Shown in pieces: positions 50,717 to 63,700 of a stretch of 64,000 bases of DNA. Where the stretch lies: positions 130,242,335-130,306,334 of the forward strand of contig NC_080066.1 of NCBI RefSeq assembly GCF_949987535.1, in the 5' to 3' direction. This stretch comes from Balaenoptera acutorostrata. Lineage: Eukaryota > Chordata > Mammalia > Artiodactyla > Balaenopteridae. The translations under genes were made by a program, and so were the position numbers. The notes under the pieces were generated by a model. It searched no databases. It had not been told where the DNA came from and saw only the letters and a list, made by a program, of their open reading frames with translations. Every line of letters begins with the position of its first letter. Positions within the stretch are counted from its first letter, which is position 1.

Positions 50717-51505
50717 AGGGCTGGAATGAGGTTTTGGGGTTGGGTGGGAGTAGCAGAAAATTGCTTTGACTAAGTTCTGTATTATATGAGGGTGGTTCTT
50801 TTTCTGTTTGTTTTAGTCACTTAATATGTTTAAGTTTTTTAATTAAAAAACTGATAGCAATATATCAGCCACAGTATACCAGCTAAAGGATGATTAGGAT
50901 TTGAACTAGGGCAGAGGGTATATAAAAGGAACCAACTTAAAAGGATCTTGGAAAATGGAAGCAGAACTGTTTTATTCTCCTCATTCCCACTGTCTTTCAA
51001 ATCAGCCTCTCTCCTAGATCACTGCCAACAGTGTCAGAACTAGCTTCTGGGAACAAAGGAGGGGAAAGAGTGAAAGTAACTGGAGAAAAATCCTCTCTGT
51101 GAACCTAGATCGGGGATTTCCAGCCCAGGCTTTATACTGCCTTCTGAAGTTAATTCACTTTTGCTCTTTAAAACTAAGAATTCTGTAATTAAGTATCTTA
51201 GGATTTTCTGAACTCATAAATTGGTGAGACATTGCCTAAAAATATTATAAAACAACTATATTAAAACATGGTTCTTTAAAAAATGTTTTGTGGCATAGTT
51301 AAAAGTAATTTAATGCAGATCTGATTTTTACATGTTCCTGAAGAAAGACAATTATTTCTTCATCAATAAATGTAGATATAAAAGTCTGTGTTGGGAATAA
51401 GTGCCCACCATGTTATTCCTACACCCTAGCCCTTTGCATTCTTGCTCATCTACAAGCCATCCCCATTGTAAGCCTCTTAGCCTAACATTCATATACAAAA
51501 AGCAG
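50717..51505. other. No gene seen between LRR1 and RPL36AL
   Basis: AT-rich convergent intergenic sequence without conserved frames. Confidence 0.4.
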
Positions 51506-51818
51506 GGTCTTTATTTATCTTTGGCTGCATTGGGTCTTTGTTGCTGCGCGTGGCTTTCTCTAGTTGCGGTGAGCGGGGGCTACTCTTCTTGCAGTGCACG
51601 GGCTTCTCATTGGATGGCTTCTCTTGTTGCGGAGCTCGGGCTCTAGGCCTGTGGGCTTTAGTAGTTGTGGCTCGCGGGCTCTAGAGCGCAGGCTCAGTAG
51701 TTGTGGCGCACGGGCTTAGTTGCTCCGCGGCATGTGGGATCTTCCCGGACCAGGGCTCGAACCCGTGTCCCCTGTATCGGCAGGTGGATTCTTAACCACT
51801 GCGCCACCAGGGAAGCCC
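51506..51818 (-). mobile_element. CHR-type SINE
   Basis: Reversed SINE from TTTATTTATCTTTGGCTGCA to GCCACCAGGGAAGCCC; no clear target-site duplication seen. Confidence 0.92.
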
Positions 51819-52011
51819 ACCTTCCTTTTATATAAATACAAGATGCCAATTCTTGTAGAGCTAAATTTAAATAATGAATTTGATAAGAGGATGAACCTTA
51901 ATTCACTTACAAATAATCTACCATTATTTCTTTAATTTAGAGCCAAATTAGGCATGCAATTTTACTTATATTTTTAAAAGTACAAACGATTTGAGTAAGA
52001 ATATCACTGTA

Positions 52012-52017
52012 TTTATT
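52012..52017 (-). promoter_or_regulatory. RPL36AL: RPL36AL polyadenylation signal
   Basis: AATAAA on the minus strand, about 75 nt beyond the RPL36AL stop codon, consistent with a compact ribosomal-protein 3'UTR. Confidence 0.75.
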
Positions 52018-52089
52018 CTCATACAGGCAATTTTTCTATAACTTCAACATTTTGCTCTCAAAAATAGAAGAACAAAAGATTCCCAAAAC

Positions 52090-52455
<366 letters not shown>

Positions 52456-52799
52456 TTAAAATATGGCAGCAAACGTTAAACATTTTGAAAATTCAAGTGT
52501 TTTATAAATATAGGAAGATAACATTACATAAGTCAGTAACATATAATTGCACCAAGTATTCATTTTCCGTATGAGTAAATGCACATATAAGTGCACAGCT
52601 TTTTGGAATCCTTAAATTATTGGACCACGTACAGAATGAGACTCACTGAAAAACAGCAAGAGCAGCAGCACAGGGACGCCCAGTACAGTCAGTTTCCCCC
52701 ACAAAGTGGGTTCCTTTGGGGCTTAATTTACCGTGGTTGCCCAACAACTAAAGCGTAGTGGTGTGATACCTAATTTTCTTCGGCAGAGAAAGAAGGCCG

Positions 52800-54250
52800 A
52801 GGCTACAGTTTATTTTCGCCTCTCCGCGCACCCTCTCCCTCCATGTTCTAGCTCCCGGGCATGCCTGACTCTGGGCGCGGTGTAGAGCCACCTCCACGGC
52901 CCGCCCCGTCCCTTCTCCGAGGACCGCATCAGCCTGGTTTCACTTTTCCCTCCGAAGCATCGTCATCCTTCCCCCAGCAGCCCTAAAGGCTGACGTGTCC
53001 CTAATGAGTGCCTCCCGGCCCAGCAGCCGCCATGCGGGAGCCCCTTTCCAGAAGGGAGAAGCCCGTTTTCGAAATCCACCAACCAAGGCGGCGGGCCTCG
53101 CCCTCCCTCTCCTACCAGGGCCCACACGGCCCAGCCCTGGATCCTGAGCACTGGGGACTCCAGCCGGGATCGCCACCGCCCCGCACCCCGCTTACCTGGA
53201 AACCCAGCGTCCACGTTCCTGCCTCGTTCTGCTCACGCCTCACAGGAAAGGGAAGAACGCGCCGGATGTAGGAACTGAGCCTGAGCGACAGCGCTGCGGC
53301 CCAATAGGCAGCGGGCGGCCACGGCCGTGCGTCTCCAGACTCGACCGGGAAGCGCCAACCGACAGCCCGAGGGGCGGGGCGGAGGGGTGTGGGCCCGGGG
53401 ACCGCGGCGCTCGGCGGGCCAGTCGCTGGTTGTCAGGACAGTCGCCGCCGGAGTGGGGCGAGGGTGCGTCCCTCGGTCTGGGACGTCCGGGGCAGCGTAA
53501 AGATGAGAGCACAGAGGATGCAGGGCCGCTGGAAGCGCAGGTAACGGAGCCGGGGTGTGGTGGGGCCGCGACAGGCTTCTTCCCTGACCCGTCCTGGATG
53601 GAGAGGACCGAGGCGACACCGAGCCGCGGCTCCTAGCGGCGGGGCCGGTGCCCGAGCTGCAGCTGCCAGGCGAGGATGTGTGGAGCTCGGGCGGCGCGGG
53701 GGAGCTGAGAGCCTTCGGGCCCCAGGACCCCCGGGGCCCGGGATGAGTTAGCGAGGACAGCTGCGGGGGCCAGTTCCGACTGCTGCAGGCCACGGCCGCC
53801 GCCCGCCCGCCCCTTCCGCGCCGGAGCCGCTAGCTCCTTTCCGCGCCCGTCCGCCTGCCTGCGCTCCCGGCGCCGGAGACCATGAGGTTCCGCATCTACA
53901 AGCGGAAGGTGCTGATCTTGACGCTCGTGGTGGCCGCTTGCGGCTTCGTCCTCTGGAGCAGCAATGGGCGACAAAGGAAGAACGAGGCCCTCTCCCCGCC
54001 GCTGCTGGACGCCGAGCCCGTGCGGGGTGCAGGCGCCCGGGCCGGGGACCATCCCGCCGTGTCCGTGGGCATCCGCCGGGGCTCCAACGAGTCGGCGGCT
54101 CCGCTAGTCGCGGCGGCCCCGCACCCCGAGGTGGACAACCTGACGCTGCGGTACCGGTCCTTAGTGTACCAGCTGAACTTTGACCAGACGGTGAGGAATG
54201 TAGGTAAGGCCGGCTCCTGGGCCCCCCGAGAGCTGGCGCTGGTGGTCCAG
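52800..54250. other. CpG island, divergent RPL36AL / MGAT2 promoter
   Basis: A long CpG-rich block extends from RPL36AL intron 1 into the MGAT2 coding start. Between the two genes there is a CCAAT box (CCCAATAGG at 53300-53308), about 46 bp from the inferred RPL36AL start, and a GC box (GGGGCGGGGCGG, about 53370-53382). No TATA box was seen. Several long frames on both strands here reflect GC content. Confidence 0.75.
53196..53255 (-). promoter_or_regulatory. RPL36AL: RPL36AL untranslated first exon and TOP start
   Basis: On the minus strand a pyrimidine-rich start (CTTCCCTTTCCTGTGAGGCG) leads about 60 nt to CCAG|GTAAGCG, a consensus donor. This is the expected short 5'UTR exon with a TOP-type cap site. 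The transcription start is inferred from the pyrimidine run. Confidence 0.65.
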
Positions 54251-55222
54251 GTGCACAACCGGCCTGAATACCTCAAACTGCTGCTGGACTCACTTCGAAA
54301 AGCCCAGGGAATCGACAACGTCTTCGTCATCTTTAGCCATGACTTCTGGTCGACCGAGATCAATCAGCTGATTGCTGGGGTGGATTTCTGTCCGGTTCTG
54401 CAGGTGTTCTTTCCTTTTAGTATTCAGTTGTACCCCAACGAGTTTCCGGGCACTGACCCCAGAGATTGCCCCAGAGACGTGGAGAAGAATGCAGCTTTGC
54501 AGATGGGATGCATTAATGCTGAATATCCCGACTCCTTCGGCCATTATAGAGAGGCCAAATTCTCCCAAACCAAACACCACTGGTGGTGGAAGCTGCATTT
54601 TGTATGGGAGAGGGTCAAAGTCCTTCGAGACTATGCTGGCCTCATACTTTTCCTAGAAGAGGATCACTACTTAGCCCCAGACTTTTACCATGTCTTCAAA
54701 AAGATGTGGCAATTAAAGCAGCAAGAGTGTCCTGAGTGTGATGTTCTCTCCCTGGGGACCTATACTGCCATTCGCAGTTTCTATGGCGTTGCTGACAAGG
54801 TAGATGTGAAAACGTGGAAATCCACAGAGCACAATATGGGTCTGGCCTTGACCCGGGATGCGTATCAGAAGCTGATTGAGTGCACAGATACTTTCTGTAC
54901 TTACGATGATTATAACTGGGACTGGACCCTTCAGTATTTGACTGTATCTTGTCTTCCAAAATTCTGGAAAGTGCTGGTTCCTCAAGTTCCTAGGATTTTT
55001 CATGCTGGAGACTGTGGTATGCACCACCAAAAAACCTGTAGACCATCCACCCAGAGTGCCCAAATTGAGTCACTCTTAAATAATAACAAACAGTACCTGT
55101 TTCCAGAAACTCTAACTATCAGTGAGAAGTTTATGGCAGCCCTTTCCCCACCTAGGAAAAATGGAGGGTGGGGAGATATTAGGGACCATGAACTCTGTAA
55201 AAGTTATAGAAGACTGCAGTAA
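53882..55222 (+). CDS. MGAT2: Alpha-1,6-mannosyl-glycoprotein 2-beta-N-acetylglucosaminyltransferase (GnT-II)
   Basis: A single-exon frame of 446 residues; the human enzyme is 447 and also intronless. It is a type II Golgi protein: a short basic cytosolic tail (MRFRIYKRK), then a membrane anchor at about residues 10-28 (VLILTLVVAACGFVLW), a variable stem to about residue 90, then the GT16 catalytic domain. The EEDH motif at residues 259-262 is the UDP-GlcNAc/metal-binding acidic site. Many conserved cysteines follow, up to HAGDCGMHHQKTC. There are NES and NLT sequons in the stem. GnT-II adds GlcNAc to the alpha-1,6 arm of the trimannosyl core, the committed step to complex biantennary N-glycans. 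The start is the first ATG of the open frame, in a CG-rich context (GGAGACCATGAGG). It shares a CpG island with RPL36AL and converges on DNAAF2. Confidence 0.98.
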   Translation: MRFRIYKRKVLILTLVVAACGFVLWSSNGRQRKNEALSPPLLDAEPVRGAGARAGDHPAVSVGIRRGSNESAAPLVAAAPHPEVDNLTLRYRSLVYQLNFDQTVRNVGKAGSWAPRELALVVQVHNRPEYLKLLLDSLRKAQGIDNVFVIFSHDFWSTEINQLIAGVDFCPVLQVFFPFSIQLYPNEFPGTDPRDCPRDVEKNAALQMGCINAEYPDSFGHYREAKFSQTKHHWWWKLHFVWERVKVLRDYAGLILFLEEDHYLAPDFYHVFKKMWQLKQQECPECDVLSLGTYTAIRSFYGVADKVDVKTWKSTEHNMGLALTRDAYQKLIECTDTFCTYDDYNWDWTLQYLTVSCLPKFWKVLVPQVPRIFHAGDCGMHHQKTCRPSTQSAQIESLLNNNKQYLFPETLTISEKFMAALSPPRKNGGWGDIRDHELCKSYRRLQ

Positions 55223-55925
55223 AAAATCACAATTACAAAAGCAAAAGTAGTGACAGTCTTCTATTTTTGATATTTGTCCAAACAGAATATACAATTGAAT
55301 AAAAGGGTTTAGGAACTGGTTTCTGCTTTAATACAACAGAATTCTTGTAAAAGGTGTCCCAATATAGTAATCTTTTCCTTTTATGTCTGATTAAGATTTA
55401 AAACACAAGTTTTCATTTTGAGAATTGGGTTTTAAAGCTCAATGTGTATCTGCTAAAGGTAATCATTATTGTTAATTGATAAGCGAGAAGAGGGGAAATT
55501 TTATTTAAATTGCATCTATTAATCTTTTTATCCGGAACTTTGTACACTTTTCCACTTTCAAGACTTCTTTTAAGTACAGCAAAATTTATTTTAAATTGTC
55601 ATATTAGTAAAAAGTATTACAATGAAATTGTTAAGAGTATTAATGGAACAAGCCCAGCTTCACTCTTGACACAGTTACTAGGAAGGGATTGCTTCACTGG
55701 TTTTATAACTCGTAAGTTATGTTTGTTAAACACCCTGTCAGAACAGAGTCATTTTCAGTATTAAAGATTCCTGTATTATTGTGTTAAGATTTGCTTGTGC
55801 TTTGGAACCTTCATAGAACACACTTTCTTTTGGAATGTATTTGATAGAAAGTTTAAACACTGTTTTCACCTCAGTGTAGAAATACAGTGGTTTTGTTTGT
55901 TTTTTTTTTCTTTTAGTGCTGCCAA

Positions 55926-56070
55926 AATAAAATACTCATTTTTGCATAAAAAGATTCCTAATCATTTTGCAGAATAAATTTTTACACCAGAATCCAGTAA
56001 AGACATTCTACAAGGTTTAAAGTTAGCATTACGTATTATCTGTACATTGTATAACTGAGTTTAAAATAAA
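55926..56070 (+). promoter_or_regulatory. MGAT2: Candidate MGAT2 polyadenylation signals
   Basis: AATAAA occurs at 55926-55931, 55973-55978 and 56065-56070, about 0.7-0.85 kb past the stop codon. Any of these could end the mRNA. The choice cannot be made from sequence alone. Confidence 0.5.
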
Positions 56071-57450
56071 GAAAACCCAGCTCTTGACAGTGCATCCCTT
56101 TGGAAGAAACTGGCTTTCAAATTAGTCAGGCATAGATAATGAGCAGTAAAAAGCTGCTGTGTAAGTGAAGTACAGCCAGAAATGATACAAAGTTCAGTCC
56201 TGCCAAAGTGAAACATGTTCTAGTGCCAGCTTTATTTTAACAGAAATCATACTTTTTAAAAGGACAGACACAGTAAATAATAGGAAGCAGGCTTAAAATT
56301 TACTACATATTTAACATGGAAGTTTCCCTTAACAGTATATAATTGTATTCAACCACAAAGATAGACTACTTTCTGTGTAGGTACTGCAATAGTCATTTCA
56401 ATCTAAGAAAACTGTGTACCTAATGGACAGTCTCAAAACTATTATTCCATCAAATTAAGATTCCAATTATGGTTGAAAAATGTATATGGTCATCTACAAT
56501 GGAGCAAATAGTTCTCTTGCTTTATGAGCTACCTTTATACTGCCCTCAGCCCTCTGGTTCCAGGTTTTACTGGGGTTATAAATGTAAATCAGAATGAACT
56601 GCTAGGCTTTGTACCAGTTTTTGGTGCTCTGACCTGACCTCCCTAGTTCAAAGGACTAAAGAAATTAAGTAGTTTCCAGGACTAAGGTAAGGCCAGAGGT
56701 TTGAATTAGTAGCTGTTTTTGGAACAGAAATAGATCAGCTCAAGGCCTTGGGGTCAGCGATTAGATCAACAAATATTTTCCTTTCTATATTGTTTTTCAT
56801 GTTGTCCTAAAATTTTTTGTGAGGAAAAAAAAAATCTATTGGGATTTTCTCCTGGCCTCAAATAAAAATACTATGCCACAAAATTCATAGCTTAGCCACT
56901 GTTAGATAAATTATCTGCTGCCTTCTTTTAGGTGTTATAAAAGAAATTGATTAGAAAACACTAGCTTTTGTTGTTGTTTTCATGTAATAATATAAAGAAG
57001 ACAGTTTTCCTATTGGAGCAAATTCTTAGATTATTTTAATTGTCCTGTTCTAAAATTTGTAAATTAATTCTATAAAACCAAGGGATGTTTGAATAATTTC
57101 CAAATAATTCTTTTAAAATTTTCAATTTTCAAGGTCATTAATAACCTGTTATTTATATATGTATACACACGTATATATATACATGGTGACTTACATATGA
57201 GAAGAGTAAAATACAGAGTTGAAGCAAAAATACTAAATTTCAGTGTCTTTGTATTGTTTGGATCGTTTAATATTGGTTAGTAAAGTTCTTTCCTCTCAGA
57301 ATCTCTATGACAAGCATAAGCACATCCTATTTAGTGAGACTTATAAATGCGTAGTTTTGAGATTCTCCTCCCCCCAACACATGCACTCTAGTGTGCTTCT
57401 AGTTAATTGCATTCTTTAGAATTACTTTGTGACAGACAAAACTTAATATT
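56071..57450. other. No gene seen between the MGAT2 and DNAAF2 3' ends
   Basis: AT-rich sequence between converging transcripts; part may be extended 3'UTR. A short (TA)n/GTATATATAC patch lies at 57156-57182. Confidence 0.4.
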
Positions 57451-57461
57451 TATTTTGAAAC

Positions 57462-57467
57462 TTTATT
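57462..57467 (-). promoter_or_regulatory. DNAAF2: DNAAF2 polyadenylation signal
   Basis: AATAAA on the minus strand (inside CTTTATTAAA on plus), about 310 nt past the stop. A second match lies a few bases downstream. The 3' end faces the MGAT2 3' end about 1.4 kb away. Confidence 0.6.
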
Positions 57468-57773
57468 AAAGTAATGGCAAAAGAAGCCAAAAACAACACA
57501 GAAGTAAATATAAATAGGTTGTATTAAAACTAAATGTTTAACTATTAGAAAAAATATACATCAGAGGAATCACAAAACTTATTTACATAATTAAGGAAGC
57601 TTTGTATAAACTCCCTACATGCAAAAAAATAGCTTCAGTTTCCCCATGAGAATAAAAATTGCAAATTTTAATTTTACACTTTCTTGAATACCTTTGGTTT
57701 TAAGATAGTAAACAGAATCTATTTTTAGTCCATAAGTTTTTACTCAACCTTTAAATTCTAAGATGATACAGAA

Positions 57774-60700
57774 TTAATCCAAGTCATAAAGCAAAGAATT
57801 CTGAAAACTGAATGAGCAATGAGTCACATGATCTTTAATAATCTTCACACTACCATCCTGCATATTGGTTTCCTTTATGTTGTCACAACCAGGTGTATTG
57901 TGAACTGCAGTTTTGTTCAGTAATGAAGATGGGTGATCTCCATCTAATTCTTTCTCTTCAGTTATTACTGGTTCTTTTAAATTATCTTTTTCGTCATTTG
58001 AGTGAACAGCACTTTTGTCTTTTGTAAATTCAGGTTCCATTTTTGACTCAGGTTGCTGAGACTTTGCAAACGGCTTTTGAGCAACATCAAGGGCCCCTTG
58101 TTGCATGCATGCAACTGAACCACAACTGTCTGTTTCTAGTACTTTGACTGCTACAGATGAATTGGAATCAGCTGAGGTAGTAGCATGTCCTAGACTTTCT
58201 TTTTCAGTTAGATGACTTCCTTCATTGACTCTTTCTTCCTTCTCATGAAGCTGCTCAGAGTTACTACATTCTTGCAACTATGTCAAGAGAAACAGCAAAT
58301 TAATAATTCTTTGAAACAAATAGAAAAGTAAATTGTACCCGCTGGAAACTTTTTTAAGTTGTGAAGGAATACCCCAGTAGACTTACAGATAGGCCCTCTG
58401 GCTTCCCCCTCAGAGTCATTCTCCAAATGCTGCCAGTCATATTTTAATCATGCAAACCTGGCATTGATTCTCTGATTAAATACTTTCATTGACCCTTCAT
58501 CTCTTTCAGGATAAAATAATCCTGGCCTACAAACCTTTTAACATGGCCTATAAAACCCATTAGCAGTCATTCTTATAAGGACATTCTTGAATTTCTTGAA
58601 TTTTCTTGTATTTCTGTGATTCTTTAGAGCCTCTTTCCCCTGAATTCACATTACAAGTCAATTGTGCTAGTTACTCATTTGTGTCCAATACTGAAGACTA
58701 TAAAAATAACCAAACTTAAGTTCAACTAGAAAGAATGAACAAACTGGATGACATAGTTCCCATGGTTTGAGAGTCAAAAAAAAGCTGTTTGTCCCTGGAC
58801 TAATACTCATAATTCCCAAATGTTAGTTTCTCTCTATTCCTCACTGGACAGTTATTTTGGGATTAAAGGAGATAACATAAGTGAAAATGAACTGCAGATG
58901 TTTAATAGTAAAATACATATAAAAAAGTCTTTATTCCTCTTAACATCACTCTTCCCAGCCATCATGTCCATTTAGTTTAAAGTTATGATATAAAGAAAAC
59001 CAAGAATTAAGTTATTTGTTAGGCTTCAACCTTGTCCCAAATCACTACTCTATAGAGCCCACCAAAATCCTTACCTTTGCATGTATTTCAATCTTACTAT
59101 CAGTAACCTGAAGAACTTCAATTAATGGTGGGGTTAGGGGCATTATCTGTTTGAATGGAGGGCTCAGGACCTCTTCAAGAAACTCATTAACGTTTTCTTC
59201 ACTGACAAATAACCTTTCCTAAAATAAAAAGAGAAAAAATATTCTACCTTATTGGTCATACTTGACAGAGTTGTATCTAAAAACAGCTCATAAAAGTTCT
59301 CACACAGTTCAGAATTGCACTTTTAAAATGTTTATTTTAATGTTATTCCTATGCTGTTTTGGCAAAAGAAAACTGAGTATTGTACAGAGCAATAAGAACA
59401 GCAAGAGTACATACATATATAGGAAAAGACCCTAAAAGAAAAAAGTCTTAGTTCCTTTTCTAGGTCTCTATTAAATCTGAGGTATGTTTTCCTTCCAGGT
59501 AATCTTATTTACAAATTATCTTCCTTTTTTTTTTTTTTTCGTCTATTTTGTAAGAATAACATCACCTCTAGAGTTATAAATGCAGTCCAAGCTAGAAAAT
59601 GTAATTTAATTTTAGAACACTTCCTAATGAGTCAGCAAAAGATACACAGACAGGATCTATTTAAATTTTGTGTGACCAGTTTGCCTTTTAGTTCTTGGCT
59701 AGGTAAGAGCCAAGTGTAATATTTTATCTAACAGAAGTATATTACATTTTTAAGCACTGCGATAATCACTGCAACACTAGCATATAGCTTTATATAAGAA
59801 TAAGGAAACTGTAAATCAACTATACTTCAATAAAATTTTTTTAAAAAAATAAGGAAACACAACACTGTAAATCAACTATATTTAAATACAATTAAAAAAA
59901 AAAGGAATGAGGTAGATTTCCAAACTATAGGATATGCAAAAATCATTTCCACCAGAATCCCAAACACAAAGCAATTCGTTCATATTCAAATACGTCAAGT
60001 GAACATAGGTATATAGTTAGGGCTTTGAAGGAACAACTATATTTAAAATTCTTAAAATCAGTTCACCGTTGCTCCAAATAAAAGTATTTTCCTCTGTACT
60101 TGAATGTAAACAAATTAATTACAAATAAACACAATTCATTATTTGGTCCAGATTGGGTGGGGGGATCAGAAAGAGACAAGTTTCAAGTTCCCTTCTATTA
60201 AACACTATTTAAACTGTGAACACCTACTAAACAAGTGAACTTTGGTGAAAGAAAAACTTCACATTTGGAGGACTTTGCCTTGCTGTTATTTGAAGATCTA
60301 GAATAACACTGTACTGTAGAAACATTCCGCTCCCCCCACCCCACCAAATCAAAAGCATTTCTAAGGTGCATGTCTCTGCAAAAGACTTACACGTTAACTG
60401 CAAAAAAATACACCAAATAGTTTAGTTACCTCAGGGAAGAATAATATTTATAATGGAACTGGTTATGATTAAAATACAAAGGATTTGCATAAACTTGCCT
60501 TCTCAGTCTAATGACTGATTTTACTATAAAAGATACTGAATTCAGTGGTCCTAATGCTCTAGGAAAATTCCCAGTGAATATTTAAGGCTTATAGAGATTT
60601 ATTTTCTGCTTGTTTATGTGTAAAGTATCAAATTCTGACCTTGACAGCCACAAATTAGTCTCTATAATTATTTTCATATAATGCATATATTAATGTAATC

Positions 60701-63700
60701 ATTATATGTCTACCCACAAAATACTCCTGTGATTTTTTTAAAAAATTCACTTTAATACTTACAGCCTGGTCCAGTAAAATGTAAAGAAAAAAAATTGAAC
60801 ATTATGGTTCCACCAGCCTCAGCAAATGTGATGATTAATTAAGTAATTATAAATCTATTCCGGCTTCAAAGATATAAAGCACAGTTGCCCTGATCCCATT
60901 TTGGTCTTAGTTTCTTGCTAAAATAATGTTCACATACTGGAAAATCAGATGAAAATATATTCTTTAGTATTCTCTCAAATGCTTGTCCATATAGCTTTTA
61001 TCCCACATTGTGAGTTATTTTCACATTTATTAAAACAATTACAGGAAAACGACTGCCCTTTCCTAAATTTCCCCCTTCTGATGACATAAACAGATAGTCG
61101 ATTTCATATTGTATATTCTCACAAAGTATCTTACCTAGCCCTGGCTATTTACCATTTTTGGAGGGTTTCAAATTAACCACTTCTCACAGAAGATACACCT
61201 CATAAAATAAAAATTTAACTGATTAGCAAATTTCTAGAAAAACACAGGAAGAAGTAAAACTTCCTGGCAGGCCCCAAACTTAATTTTTAATATATAATCT
61301 GTGCAACTAGTGTTATGAATTTGGGAATTTAACCCTTGAATATCTTAAAAGAGCTAAAAAGATTTACATGTAACATTGATACAAACCTCAATCAAAAATA
61401 CCAATTAATTGTTCACTTATGAGTTTAAAAAGTTCTATAGAACGTCAAACTTTTTTTTCTTTCCAGTATTTGCCAATAGTACTGGAATATTGAATCTCAA
61501 GATCCTCAATAATCTGAAAGGTATAGTAGCAACTACAAAATGATATCCTAGGTAAACTTGATAATGCGCAGCCCCAGTTTTTGCCCAAAAGAGATGTAGC
61601 TGATGTGATGTTGGTACCAACAAAGGCTTATATTACACTTTGTTAAATGCCAGCCATTGTGCCAAGTACTAGCAGGGAACAGATTAAAACAGATGCAAAA
61701 AGAGGTAATTTCAATGTAATATAAGGCCCACCAGAAGACAAACCCACCAATATCAGCGACTGAAATTAAGCAGTACCATATGGCCGAGAGGGCAAGGGAT
61801 TTAGATTCACACCTGCGAGTTGGTTTTCCTACAAAAGAACTGTGGCACAGGCTGAGTTACTTTTGCTCTCCGGAAGTAAACTATTATTTACTTTCTAAGG
61901 TTGGAAAAAGCTATTTACCAACTTAAAATATGGCCATAAAAGAATGCCTCTTAAACCTATTTGTGTCACAACCCCTTTGAGAATATGACTAAAGTTACAG
62001 CCCTTCTCAAGGGCAACTGTGAAGATTTGAAACCCATCCACCAGAGAGGATGCGTTAAGTTTTTTTCGTTTTCTTCAATATGCGTTTAATGTGTACTTAA
62101 CATCTTTCATCAAGTGCATCAATTTCAAGTCATCAGGAGAGAAGTTATCATGGAAAATCCTTTGTTTAGGATAAACTGAGAGTGTGCCTGTGATAGTAAG
62201 CGGAACAGAATATTTCAAATATTAGGACTCTAGAAAGCACTGTTACCTCCAAAGAATCGTTGTTTAAACCATAATACCACTCTCTCCACTGTCCATGGCA
62301 CTCTGGAGATTTGGCCAGTTCTATCACTGCATTGTTTGAAGAAATGCTAACCACTGGTTCTTTGGTATTCAGCTTATTCCCTGGAGTAAACTGCAAAAAG
62401 AAGGAATAATAAACTAAGTCTTGTGTGGAGAAGGACAATTTGTACCAGAGGGGAGTCACTTCCCCTTGAAGACTTTGAGGCTGGATCCGAGGCACTTGAA
62501 TGAGCAGAGTCAGGGATTCTTCATCCTGATTACACTGCAAAGGCGGACACAGAGGTTCCCCGCGGTCGGTCCCGGGAGCACCCATGGCTCGATCAGCTGG
62601 CTCCCTGCGGGTGCCTTCCCGGGCCTCCAGCGCCTCCATGCCGAGAGTTCGGCGCGCACTCACTCTTCCTGCAGAAGACCCCCTGTCAAGGTCCCCGGAT
62701 GAAGTACTAGGAGCGCCTCCGCCACCGTCCCCAGGTGAGTTTCCAGCTTCGGGAGGCGGCTCCTCCCGGATGCCTGCTGTTGATCTCTCTTGCCCGCTGA
62801 AATCCCGCTCCTCGGGTTCTGAGACGCGCTCCTCCCCGTCGGCGTCCGGGGTGGTGATCCCGGCGTCTGCAGTCCCGGTTCGGCTGGGATCCGAGCCTCC
62901 GTCCGCCCCACCAACCCCCGCCGGGCCCGCCTGCCCCTGGTGAGCGGAAGCGCAGGGCGCGCCGTCAGTTCCGGGCCGGTCGGCGGCGTCTTCCGGGGTC
63001 GCGGCGGGCTCCGGGCGCGTGGCGGTCAGCGCCACAGGTAGCGTGACCACCAGCTGCCGCCGGGCCTTGTTGAATTGCGCCTTGCCGCAGCTGTCATCCA
63101 CCGGGTACGGGAGCGAGAGCCGCAGCCGGTAGTCGGGTTTCCTCGAGTCGAGGCACAGCAGCTTTCCCGTCACTTCCAGCGCCGCCTGCTCGGCCGAGCG
63201 CAGCAGCGGCAGCTCGATGGTGACCACCAGCTCCTGGGGCACAGTACTAGGGGCCGAGTCCCGAGAGCAGCGGTAATCCTGGAGGTCCACGTGGTGGCGC
63301 TGCACCACGCTGTAGCTAGGCTCGGTGGGGGCGGGCTGCAGGACGGCCTCCGGAGGGGAGGGCGCCTGGGGCCTGGGGATCGCAGCGCTCCCGGCGGCCT
63401 CCGGGTACCGGTAGGGGTAGGGGAAATCGGGGAGAGGGCTCTCCGGCTCCCCATCGGGCCGGGCCGGGGAGCCCTCGGGCAGGGGCGTGCGTAGCACGGC
63501 GGCCTCCGGGGTCCCCTTGTACTTGACCTTCAGGATCTTGGCATTCCTGCGGTCCAACTTCACGCCGAACTGCTTCTCCACGGCCTCCAGGGCCGTGGCG
63601 TCCAGCATCTGGCGGAAGCGCTCATGGCGTCGGGCCAGCGCGAGCGCGTCTGGGTGGAAGACCACGTCGTAGACGGTGTAGCGGCTTCCGCGGCCCCCAG

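Noticed and set aside
53233..53793. 186-codon minus-strand frame upstream of MGAT2
   Set aside because: Ser/Pro/Arg-rich, in the shared promoter island, overlaps the RPL36AL first exon; no domain.
62421..63494. Plus-strand frames of 93-139 codons opposite DNAAF2 exon 1
   Set aside because: Antisense to a well-supported coding exon with high GC.
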